Assembly: GCA_902771785.1 (NCBI GenBank)
Contig: CACXYH010000043.1
Location: 1-32,518, forward strand
Direction of reading: 5' to 3'
From: an uncultured Prevotellaceae bacterium
GTDB taxonomy: Bacteria; Bacteroidota; Bacteroidia; Bacteroidales; Bacteroidaceae
DNA: 32,518 nucleotides
Position numbers and translations under genes: made by a program. A model generated the notes under the pieces. The model was not told where the DNA came from. It ran no database searches and was given only the letters and a program-made list of their open reading frames with translations. Below are positions 26,612 through 32,518 of this stretch, one piece after another; positions within the stretch are counted from its first letter, which is position 1; the number at the start of each line of letters is the position of its first letter.

Positions 26612-27514
26612 ATGATGAAAAAACTATTCATGCTATGCGTGCTGGCCTGCGCCGGATGTCTGACGGCGCTGGCAGCCAAGCCCGTGGTGAAGGATATGGG
26701 CGAGTCGAAGTATTGCATCGAGGTGGGCGACCTCTCGATGATTGTCAATGGTGGTGCTGGCGGAAAGATTCTGTCGCTGAAGTATAAGGATGCCGAGGTC
26801 ATCTCGCAGTCGCGCTGGCCCGAGTCGTTTGGCAGCACGTTCTGGACAAGTCCGCAGAAGGAGTGGAACTGGCCGCCGGTGCCTGAGTTCGACAAGCGCC
26901 CCTATCAGGTGGAGCTGAAGAAGAAGTCGCTTGTCATGAAAAGTGAAACGTCGGAGCGGCTGAAGTGCAGCGTGCAGAAAGAGTTCACGGTCGACGCCAA
27001 AGACAATGCCATCGTCATTACATATTCTATTGTGAACGAAGGCGCTGAGGAGCGCAGCGTGGCTCCTTGGGAAATCACCCGTGTGCCCAACGACGGCCTG
27101 ATCTTCTTCGATGCGCCCGTCGATGCCATCCTTCCGGCCGGACTCATGGACTTCAAGGAAGCCTATGGTGCTGCCTGGTATCAGACCGATGCCACGCAGG
27201 AGAACCGCAAGGTGAACGCCGACGGCAAGGGCTGGCTGGCCTATGCCTGCAACGGCCTGCTGCTGGTGAAGCAGTTTCAGGACCTGGAACCCTCGCAGCC
27301 CGCACCCGGCGAGGCCGAGATACAGGTATACGTGAATCGCGGCAAGAGCTACATCGAGCTCGAGAGCCAGGGCGCCTATACGGCCCTGAAGCCTGGCCAG
27401 AAGCTCAGCTGGACGGTCAGATGGCACCTCGTTCCCTTCGAGGGCGACTGCCTGCCATCGCAAGAATTGCTCGACAAAGTGCGACAAATTGCCAAATTTT
27501 CCGCAAAGAGTTAA
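26612..27514 (+). CDS. DUF4380-like secreted protein, aldose-epimerase fold
   Basis: The 300-residue product has a signal peptide (MMKKLFMLCVLACAGC to ALAA). Cleavage after LTALAA is likely, but VLAC or CAGC could act as a lipobox. The mature sequence opens with a strand-rich galactose-mutarotase-like pattern: LSMIVNGGAGGKILSLKYKD, then the FGSTFWTSPQKEWNWPP loop. Later come VAPWEITRVPNDGLIFF and a C-terminal LKPGQKLSWTVRWHLVPF. This resembles DUF4380 proteins, which I assign from pattern rather than from an active site. Sugar binding or epimerisation is an inference. The gene stands between GH43 and the signalling operon and has its own -7 box. A GTG at 26600 would add four residues. Confidence 0.7.
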   Translation: MMKKLFMLCVLACAGCLTALAAKPVVKDMGESKYCIEVGDLSMIVNGGAGGKILSLKYKDAEVISQSRWPESFGSTFWTSPQKEWNWPPVPEFDKRPYQVELKKKSLVMKSETSERLKCSVQKEFTVDAKDNAIVITYSIVNEGAEERSVAPWEITRVPNDGLIFFDAPVDAILPAGLMDFKEAYGAAWYQTDATQENRKVNADGKGWLAYACNGLLLVKQFQDLEPSQPAPGEAEIQVYVNRGKSYIELESQGAYTALKPGQKLSWTVRWHLVPFEGDCLPSQELLDKVRQIAKFSAKS

Positions 27515-27531
27515 TCTTTTTGATGCTAAAT

Positions 27532-27563
27532 CTTGCTAAATTCAAAGATTATTCGTATTTTTG
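27532..27563 (+). promoter_or_regulatory. Promoter of the partner-switching operon
   Basis: CTTG (27532-27535, TTG conserved), a 20-bp spacer and TATTTTTG (27556-27563) fit the Bacteroidota consensus. Transcription would start about 20 bases before the TTG codon at 27591, giving a very short leader. Confidence 0.75.
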
Positions 27564-27590
27564 CAGCGAATATGTCTAAAAAACTGAGGA

Positions 27591-29663
27591 TTGCGTAGCG
27601 TATTAACTATCATAAGCCTGCTCTTTCTTTCATCGGTAGCATTGTTTGCTTCCGATATAGACGATATTCGTGCGCAGATACCTTCGATGAGTGATGCGGA
27701 GCGACTGAAGGCCTATGGCAGTATCTATACCTTGAGCATGACCACTACCGACGATACCGACCTTCAGGTGCACAGCATCTACGACATGATCAATGAGGCA
27801 GCGCGTCAGGAAAATCTGAATGAAGAAGTAGCATCGCGAATGACGTTGATTCGCTACTTCTATAATTACGACCTGAACGACTCGCTCTATGCGCATGCCC
27901 ACGAGCAGATGAGTTTTATGCGAGGGCATAAGCTTTGGGACAGCTATTACGAGCTATGGTCCATCCTTGCGAACGGCTATGCCTATAACGGGATGAACAA
28001 CACGGCACTACAGGAGGCACAAGGCATGTTTCAGGATGCCATGACCCACAACAACAACCTGGGACTGGGGTTGGCCTATTACGTCATGGGCAACGTCTAT
28101 AACAACATGAACAACACCGATGAGGCCATCAATGCCTACAAGGAAAGCATCCGCTTCACCGAGAAGCTCGACACCCTGCCGCTCAGCGCGCCCGATGTCT
28201 ATTCGTATTTAGGCGACGTCTATGCTGCCCAGAAGAAGTTTAGCGAGCTTCGCGACTTGCTCGTTCCTTGGAAGAAACTGCTGGATACCTTTGAGAAAGA
28301 AGGTAAGGGTCGCCCTGAGAACTGGGCCTACTACAATCTGGCCCGTGTGCAGGCAGACCTGGGTCTGAACAACCTCGACGATGCCGAGCAGCTGCTGGAG
28401 AACGTGCTGGACAGCCTGCCTGAGGGAGCCGATTTCCTGCATCAGTCAGTTCTTTACTATAAGGCGCAGCTGCGTCTTCAGCAGCAGCGCTATCTCGAGG
28501 CGTTGTTCTTGAACACACAGCGCATGCAGTTTATGATGGACTCCGACGACAAGTCGGTGCTGATAGATGTTCGCCGCCAGCGGGCAGAAATCATGAAGCA
28601 TTTAGGACGCTTCGAGGAGGCAGCCGAGCTGTACAGACAGATGTACGTCATCAACGACTCCATCAACACCCACGACACCAAGCACCAGCTGGCAGAGATG
28701 AACGCTCAGTTCCGCGTAGGCCAGATAGAGAAGGAACAGGCCGAAGCCAAGATGCGCAACCTGATCATCATTGCTACCATCATCGTGCTCTCGCTCGTCA
28801 TCTTCATCTACTTCCGAGTGCGCTCAGCACGCCGTCTGAGCAAGGCACACAAGGAACTGGAAAGGACACACAGCGAACTGGAGGTGGCCTACGACCAGCT
28901 GGAGAAGGCTACTGAAGAGCGCGAAAAACTGGCTGCCATCGAGAAAGACCTGCAGACGGCGCGCAACATTCAGATGTCGATGGTGCCTGCCACCTTCCCC
29001 GACCGCAAAGATCTGGACCTCTATGCAGCGATGACGCCCGCCAAGGAGGTGGGCGGCGACCTGTACGGCTATCTGCTGTTGAACGACAAACTCTATTTTG
29101 CCCTCGGCGACGTGTCGGGCAAGGGCGTTCCTGCCTCACTCTTCATGGCGCAGGCCACCCGCCTGTTCCGCACCCTGGCATCGCAGAACATGATGCCGGC
29201 CGAGATAGCAATGCGCATCAACGACGCGCTGTCGGGTGAGGACAACGAGAACGGCATGTTCGTGACGATGTTCATCGGACTGCTTGACTTGAACACGGGC
29301 CATCTCGACTTCTGTAATGCCGGCCACAACCCTCCGGTGCTCATCAGCGACGGCAAGGCCGAGTTTATCGAAATGCAGTCTAACGCGCCCATCGGGCTGT
29401 GGCAGGGCATGGAATACGAAGGCGAAGAGCTAGAAAACATTACCAACAAGCCGCTGTTCGTCTATAGCGACGGACTGAACGAGGCCGAGAACCGCCAGCA
29501 AGAGCAGTTCAGCGACGAGCGCCTGTTGGAACTGCTAAGTACCCGGCCTTTTGAAAGCTCGAAGGCAACCATCGAGATGCTGCGGGCTGAGGTGGAGAAA
29601 CATCGCGACGGAGCCGATCCGAACGACGACCTGACGATGCTTTGCGTGAAACTGACCAAATAA
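27591..29663 (+). CDS. TPR sensor with membrane-anchored PP2C/SpoIIE-type phosphatase
   Basis: The 690-residue product has an N-terminal signal or anchor (VLTIISLLFLSSVALFAS). A helical TPR-containing domain follows (about 25-385; clearest repeats near 160-190 and 330-360) and probably lies in the periplasm. A membrane span (390-410) leads to a coiled coil (412-455) and a cytoplasmic PP2C domain of the SpoIIE/RsbU class (about 456-690). Metal-binding Asp residues are in place: D490 in GGDLYG, D507 in GDVSGKG, D627 in YSDGLNEAEN and D679/D680 in NDDLTM. The expected reaction is removal of phosphate from a STAS protein, here probably the one encoded at 30155. Translation appears to start at TTG (27591), because an in-frame stop lies just before it and the next ATG is past the signal segment. 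Confidence 0.92.
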   Translation: MRSVLTIISLLFLSSVALFASDIDDIRAQIPSMSDAERLKAYGSIYTLSMTTTDDTDLQVHSIYDMINEAARQENLNEEVASRMTLIRYFYNYDLNDSLYAHAHEQMSFMRGHKLWDSYYELWSILANGYAYNGMNNTALQEAQGMFQDAMTHNNNLGLGLAYYVMGNVYNNMNNTDEAINAYKESIRFTEKLDTLPLSAPDVYSYLGDVYAAQKKFSELRDLLVPWKKLLDTFEKEGKGRPENWAYYNLARVQADLGLNNLDDAEQLLENVLDSLPEGADFLHQSVLYYKAQLRLQQQRYLEALFLNTQRMQFMMDSDDKSVLIDVRRQRAEIMKHLGRFEEAAELYRQMYVINDSINTHDTKHQLAEMNAQFRVGQIEKEQAEAKMRNLIIIATIIVLSLVIFIYFRVRSARRLSKAHKELERTHSELEVAYDQLEKATEEREKLAAIEKDLQTARNIQMSMVPATFPDRKDLDLYAAMTPAKEVGGDLYGYLLLNDKLYFALGDVSGKGVPASLFMAQATRLFRTLASQNMMPAEIAMRINDALSGEDNENGMFVTMFIGLLDLNTGHLDFCNAGHNPPVLISDGKAEFIEMQSNAPIGLWQGMEYEGEELENITNKPLFVYSDGLNEAENRQQEQFSDERLLELLSTRPFESSKATIEMLRAEVEKHRDGADPNDDLTMLCVKLTK

Positions 29664-29688
29664 AAACTAAGAACCAACTATAGAACGA

Positions 29689-30096
29689 ATGAAAAAGAAG
29701 ATTAAAATCAAGAATCAATTAGGTGAACTGGAACGAGTCAACCAGTTTATCGAAGAGATTGGCGAGGAACTGGGGCTCGACATGGAGCTGCAGATGAACC
29801 TGAACCTGGTTATGGAGGAGATGGTGACAAACGTCATCTTCTATGCGTATCCCGAGGGAAAAGAAGCGTCCATTGAGCTGGAAGCACAATGCAACGGAAA
29901 GGAACTGACCTTTGTGCTGAGCGATACAGGACGCGAATTTGACCCGACTCTGAAGGAGGATGCTGACCCGAACGTGAATCCGATCGACAGAGAGATTGGT
30001 GGTATGGGTATCTTTATTGTGAAGAACATCATGAACAAGGTTACCTATCAGCGTCTGGAAGGCAAGAACCTGCTGACGATGCAGAAGAACATTTGA
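29689..30096 (+). CDS. RsbW/SpoIIAB-like serine kinase (anti-sigma-type GHKL ATPase)
   Basis: The 135-residue cytoplasmic product is close to the usual length of RsbW-type switch kinases. The N-box is EEMVTNVIFYAYP (E44, N48). The first glycine box is SDTGREFDP (D79) and the second is GGMGIFIVKN (104-113). Such kinases phosphorylate a STAS antagonist and sequester an output protein when the antagonist is phosphorylated. It follows the phosphatase gene by 25 bases and precedes the STAS gene, so a complete switch is encoded. The output partner is not in the window. Confidence 0.9.
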   Translation: MKKKIKIKNQLGELERVNQFIEEIGEELGLDMELQMNLNLVMEEMVTNVIFYAYPEGKEASIELEAQCNGKELTFVLSDTGREFDPTLKEDADPNVNPIDREIGGMGIFIVKNIMNKVTYQRLEGKNLLTMQKNI

Positions 30097-30154
30097 ACTT
30101 AGAAATTGAGAGTAAATTAAAAACAAAGAATAAATTAAAAATAAAAAAAGAACT

Positions 30155-30466
30155 ATGACACAGATTGTAAAAGAAGGTGGAAAGACCATTATTAAGACCG
30201 GAAGTCGTATTGACACCATGAATGCTAACCAGTTTGAGCAAGACATAGCTCCCGCTTTGGTTGACGGCGGCGTCGATCTGGAGATGGACTGCACGGAACT
30301 CGTCTACATGGCCAGTTCCGGACTGCGCATCATTCAGAAAACCATGCGCACGGTGATGCAGCAAAAGGGACAGTTTAAAATCACCAACGTGAGCCCCGAA
30401 ATCTATAAGGTGCTGGCAATGACCGGTTTCACCAAGTTTATGAAGGTTGAAAAGAAAAAGGAGTAA
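30155..30466 (+). CDS. STAS-domain anti-sigma-factor antagonist (RsbV/SpoIIAA-like)
   Basis: The 103-residue product spans a single STAS domain. The phosphorylation loop is DCTELVYMASSGLRII. Ser54 aligns with the phosphoserine of SpoIIAA and RsbV. The residue just before it is Ala53, where those proteins have Asp (MDSSGLG). It is the likely substrate of both the RsbW-like kinase and the PP2C phosphatase of this operon. The 58-base upstream gap is A-rich and without structure. The stop lies 6 bases before the next start. Confidence 0.9.
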   Translation: MTQIVKEGGKTIIKTGSRIDTMNANQFEQDIAPALVDGGVDLEMDCTELVYMASSGLRIIQKTMRTVMQQKGQFKITNVSPEIYKVLAMTGFTKFMKVEKKKE

Positions 30467-30472
30467 GAAATC

Positions 30473-31417
30473 ATGATTTACGTCATTATTGGACTGGTGC
30501 TCGTAGTGGTAGTCTTGGCTTTTGCCGTCTACAGACAGAAGCAGAATACCGAAACCTTGAAGGCTGAGCATCAGGCTTTGCTCGACCACTATCAGCGTCG
30601 GGTGAACGAACAGGAACGGGCACAGAACGACTTCCGCGAACTGCAGAAAAACTTCGAGAACGTTGGCGAGGGCTACGACCAAGCCCTGCTGATGTACGAC
30701 AAGATGCAGGAGGAAAGCGACAAGCTGCAGAATGCCAACACGGTGCTGCAGGAGCAGAACGCTAAGTTGCAGAAGAGCCTGAGCGAGGCTCAGGAAATGG
30801 CCCAAAAGACCAGCGACTGTATTATTCAGACGGTGGAGAACGTGCAGAAGGAATTCGAAGCACTCGCCATTACCCCTGATGCCAAGAAGGCTACACTACG
30901 CATGGGTGCACAGCTGCGCAATGTGCAGAACCTGGTTGACCTGAAGGAAGACCGCCCCATCAGCCATTCTGACAATGTGATGGCCATGCAGATATCAGAT
31001 GCAGCCATTGCCGAGTCGGGCATCATGGAGTCTGCCTATCTGCAGTTTGAAACCCTTACGGAGGGTGGCGCCGAGGCTACGATGCTGCTTACCAACACAA
31101 AGCAGGCAGCTCGCGTGCTCACGCTGCTGCTCGACAACGCTCAGAAATTTGTGACCGACGGTAGCATCAAACTGCGTGTCGTGGCCGACATGGACCACTC
31201 TCAGGTGCGCTATGAGCTGGAAGACTCAGGCTCTGGCATCCCCGCAGAAGATGCAGAGCGCGTGTTCGAACCCTTCGTCAAGCTGAACAGCTTCTTCGAC
31301 GGACAGGGACTCGGACTGACCGTGGCACGCAGCATAGCACGCAGACTGGGTGGCGACCTCGTGCTCGACACCACCTATACGCCTGGTTGTCGCTTCGTGT
31401 TCTCGCTGCCGCTCTAA
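30473..31417 (+). CDS. Membrane-anchored histidine-kinase-like ATPase lacking an evident H-box
   Basis: The 314-residue product opens with one membrane span (IIGLVLVVVVLAFAVY, about 5-20). A long coiled coil follows (about 25-125), then a C-terminal HATPase_c domain: N-box LTLLLDNAQKF (N222), G1 box DSGSGIP (251-257), F-box VFEPFVKL and G2 box GQGLGLTVA (277-285). The region where a dimerisation/phosphoacceptor helix should lie (about 140-165, TLRMGAQLRNVQNLVDLKED) has no His in an H-E/D-x-x-T/N-P setting. It may thus bind ATP without autophosphorylating on His, or act on another partner. It is the last gene of the switch operon, 6 bases after STAS, and is followed by a strong terminator. Confidence 0.85.
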   Translation: MIYVIIGLVLVVVVLAFAVYRQKQNTETLKAEHQALLDHYQRRVNEQERAQNDFRELQKNFENVGEGYDQALLMYDKMQEESDKLQNANTVLQEQNAKLQKSLSEAQEMAQKTSDCIIQTVENVQKEFEALAITPDAKKATLRMGAQLRNVQNLVDLKEDRPISHSDNVMAMQISDAAIAESGIMESAYLQFETLTEGGAEATMLLTNTKQAARVLTLLLDNAQKFVTDGSIKLRVVADMDHSQVRYELEDSGSGIPAEDAERVFEPFVKLNSFFDGQGLGLTVARSIARRLGGDLVLDTTYTPGCRFVFSLPL

Positions 31418-31449
31418 CCGCAGAACGCAAAAGCAATTCGAACGCTTCG

Positions 31450-31492
31450 CGCGGCTTCTGCCTGCTACTCAGACAGAAGCCGCGTTTTTTTT
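31450..31492 (+). terminator. Rho-independent terminator of the partner-switching operon
   Basis: An 11-bp GC-rich perfect stem (CGCGGCTTCTG at 31450-31460 with CAGAAGCCGCG at 31474-31484) has a 13-base loop and is followed by eight T. It lies 33 bases after the stop codon of the last operon gene. Confidence 0.93.
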
Positions 31493-31513
31493 ATATAATA
31501 ATTGCTAATGAAA

Positions 31514-31545
31514 GTTGGCAGATTAACAATTATTTTGTATCTTTG
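31514..31545 (+). promoter_or_regulatory. Promoter of the partial surface-protein gene
   Basis: GTTG (31514-31517), a 20-bp spacer and TATCTTTG (31538-31545) fit the Bacteroidota consensus. The predicted leader is about 40 nt. The 13 bases TTTGCAGCGAATA (31542-31554) are identical to those at the promoter of the signalling operon (27560-27572). Confidence 0.75.
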
Positions 31546-31591
31546 CAGCGAATAGTGCATAAACCAGCCAATTATAAAAATACTAAGTGAT

Positions 31592-32518
31592 ATGGAGAAA
31601 AAACTTTTTAGTCGGCAATGGATTGGTCAACTGCTTTTGACCATGGTCTCCTTGTTGTTTGTCGGCCAAGGTTCTTGGGCGCAGCAAACCATAAAAATTG
31701 GAGAAGATGAACTGAGCCCAGGTAATTCAGTTACGTGTGGTAACGGAACCGCATCTTTAGCGGTAGAAGGAACTGAATATACTCTGACGCTTAATAGCGT
31801 AACTATTAACGGTTCTATTGAGACGGACGTCGACCTGACCATTAAAGTTTCAGGAGAATGTCGTGTTAATCGCATTCTTGCTGCAAGTGGTGCTACACCC
31901 ACGTTGACGATGGTAAAGGACGATACAAATGGAGCGACTTGTGCCCTGATGCTGACAGGGGATGCTGAAGCTCCTTCAGCCACATCGTGCGTAAGCGGTT
32001 TCTCAAGTATTTCCTATGCCGACTTTACCATTGTGACTGATGGCGTAGCATATACTAACTCGCAGTTGATGTGTGATGGAAGTGTGCTGACAAATACTGT
32101 ATTCTGTACAGAAGTATCTTTAGAGGCTCCCGATTTTTCTCCAGATGGTGAGAGCTTATATTTTGATAATACTAATCTTTACGCAGAGGAAGTGGAGATT
32201 GGCCGTGTTAAATATTATATAGCTTACGAAGATGGTACCAATGAGGGTACGGCGGAAACACCAGTCGTCTACAACGATAAAACCCCGCCCACATTGTCAA
32301 AGCCAGGAACGTTAACTGCCTGGGTTGAGTTGAACGGTCAGAAAAGTGATAATGCCATCGGTAAGTATTTTGGTTTTGCGCAGAGCGAAATCAGCGACGT
32401 GATGGGTACTTCCGTCGCTTTGCCAGCTATTGTGCCTACTATTTCTAATGATGATGGTATCACAATTAACTACCAGTGCGGTGATGGAGTTTCACTTGTT
32501 GAAGGGAATATTAACTTG
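31592..32518 (+). CDS. Partial secreted beta-rich surface protein (runs off the window)
   Basis: An open frame of 309 codons begins at ATG 31592 and reaches the window end without a stop. It has a clear signal peptide (MEKKLFSRQWIGQ to FVGQGSWAQ, cleavage about residue 31). The mature part is strand-rich and Thr/Ser/Val-rich: VEGTEYTLTLNSVTINGSI and DVDLTIKVSGECRVN resemble carbohydrate-binding or beta-helix-like surface domains of Prevotella. A Big-like segment follows (IAYEDGTNEGT, SKPGTLTAWVELNG, KYFGFAQSEI). Function cannot be assigned and the C-terminal part is missing. It has its own promoter and follows a terminator, so it is independent of the signalling operon. Confidence 0.8.
   Translation, partial: MEKKLFSRQWIGQLLLTMVSLLFVGQGSWAQQTIKIGEDELSPGNSVTCGNGTASLAVEGTEYTLTLNSVTINGSIETDVDLTIKVSGECRVNRILAASGATPTLTMVKDDTNGATCALMLTGDAEAPSATSCVSGFSSISYADFTIVTDGVAYTNSQLMCDGSVLTNTVFCTEVSLEAPDFSPDGESLYFDNTNLYAEEVEIGRVKYYIAYEDGTNEGTAETPVVYNDKTPPTLSKPGTLTAWVELNGQKSDNAIGKYFGFAQSEISDVMGTSVALPAIVPTISNDDGITINYQCGDGVSLVEGNINL

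Noticed and set aside
1-32518. Mobile element, prophage or toxin-antitoxin genes
   Set aside because: No transposase, integrase, phage structural gene, terminal repeat pair or tRNA attachment site was found on either strand.

Overview
The window looks like a stretch of a Prevotella-type (Bacteroidota) chromosome of moderate GC. The evidence is three-fold. Promoters carry the Bacteroidota -7 box TAnnTTTG, in the best cases with TTTG or TTG about 20 bp upstream. Shine-Dalgarno sequences are largely absent. The gene content is typical: SusC/SusD pairs, many lipoproteins, secreted xylan-degrading enzymes and type IX-like C-terminal tails. No tRNA, rRNA, insertion sequence, integrase or CRISPR array was seen.

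Layout. (1) Positions 230-4110, minus strand: a GH10 xylanase with a carbohydrate-binding module inserted in its barrel, a D-2-hydroxyacid dehydrogenase and a DUF3089-type lipoprotein. (2) Positions 4270-21789, plus strand: a seven-gene operon with one clear promoter and one strong terminator, in the order FAS1 lipoprotein, SusC, SusD, FAS1 lipoprotein, FAS1 lipoprotein, SusC, SusD. It holds no glycoside hydrolase, so it reads as a binding and uptake system whose ligand is unknown. (3) Positions 21788-22618, minus strand: a solute-binding-fold lipoprotein that resembles cyclohexadienyl dehydratase (PheC). (4) Positions 22877-23991, plus strand: an AT-rich small lipoprotein overlapping a small outer-membrane barrel gene. 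(5) Positions 23992-24674: non-coding DNA with a degenerate 22-bp periodic array of small dyads (about 24040-24360), an inverted CTGTCACC cluster, and overlapping inverted repeats that can pair in two exclusive ways. (6) Positions 24675-27514: a secreted GH43 arabinofuranosidase-like enzyme divergent from a DUF4380-like, aldose-epimerase-fold protein. (7) Positions 27591-31417, plus strand: a partner-switching signalling operon, namely a TPR-transmembrane-PP2C phosphatase, an RsbW-type kinase, a STAS antagonist and a membrane-anchored histidine-kinase-like ATPase with no evident phosphoacceptor His. (8) Position 31592 to the end: the start of a secreted beta-rich surface protein that runs off the window.

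How the parts may work together (inference). The GH10 and GH43 enzymes suggest extracellular arabinoxylan breakdown. The FAS1/Sus operon may dock and import a polymer or its fragments, but nothing in the sequence fixes its ligand. The signalling operon has all the parts of a PP2C/RsbW/STAS switch but no sigma factor beside it, so its output is unknown. The most unusual items are the 22-bp dyad array, the double FAS1/SusCD operon and the switch operon with its kinase-like partner.
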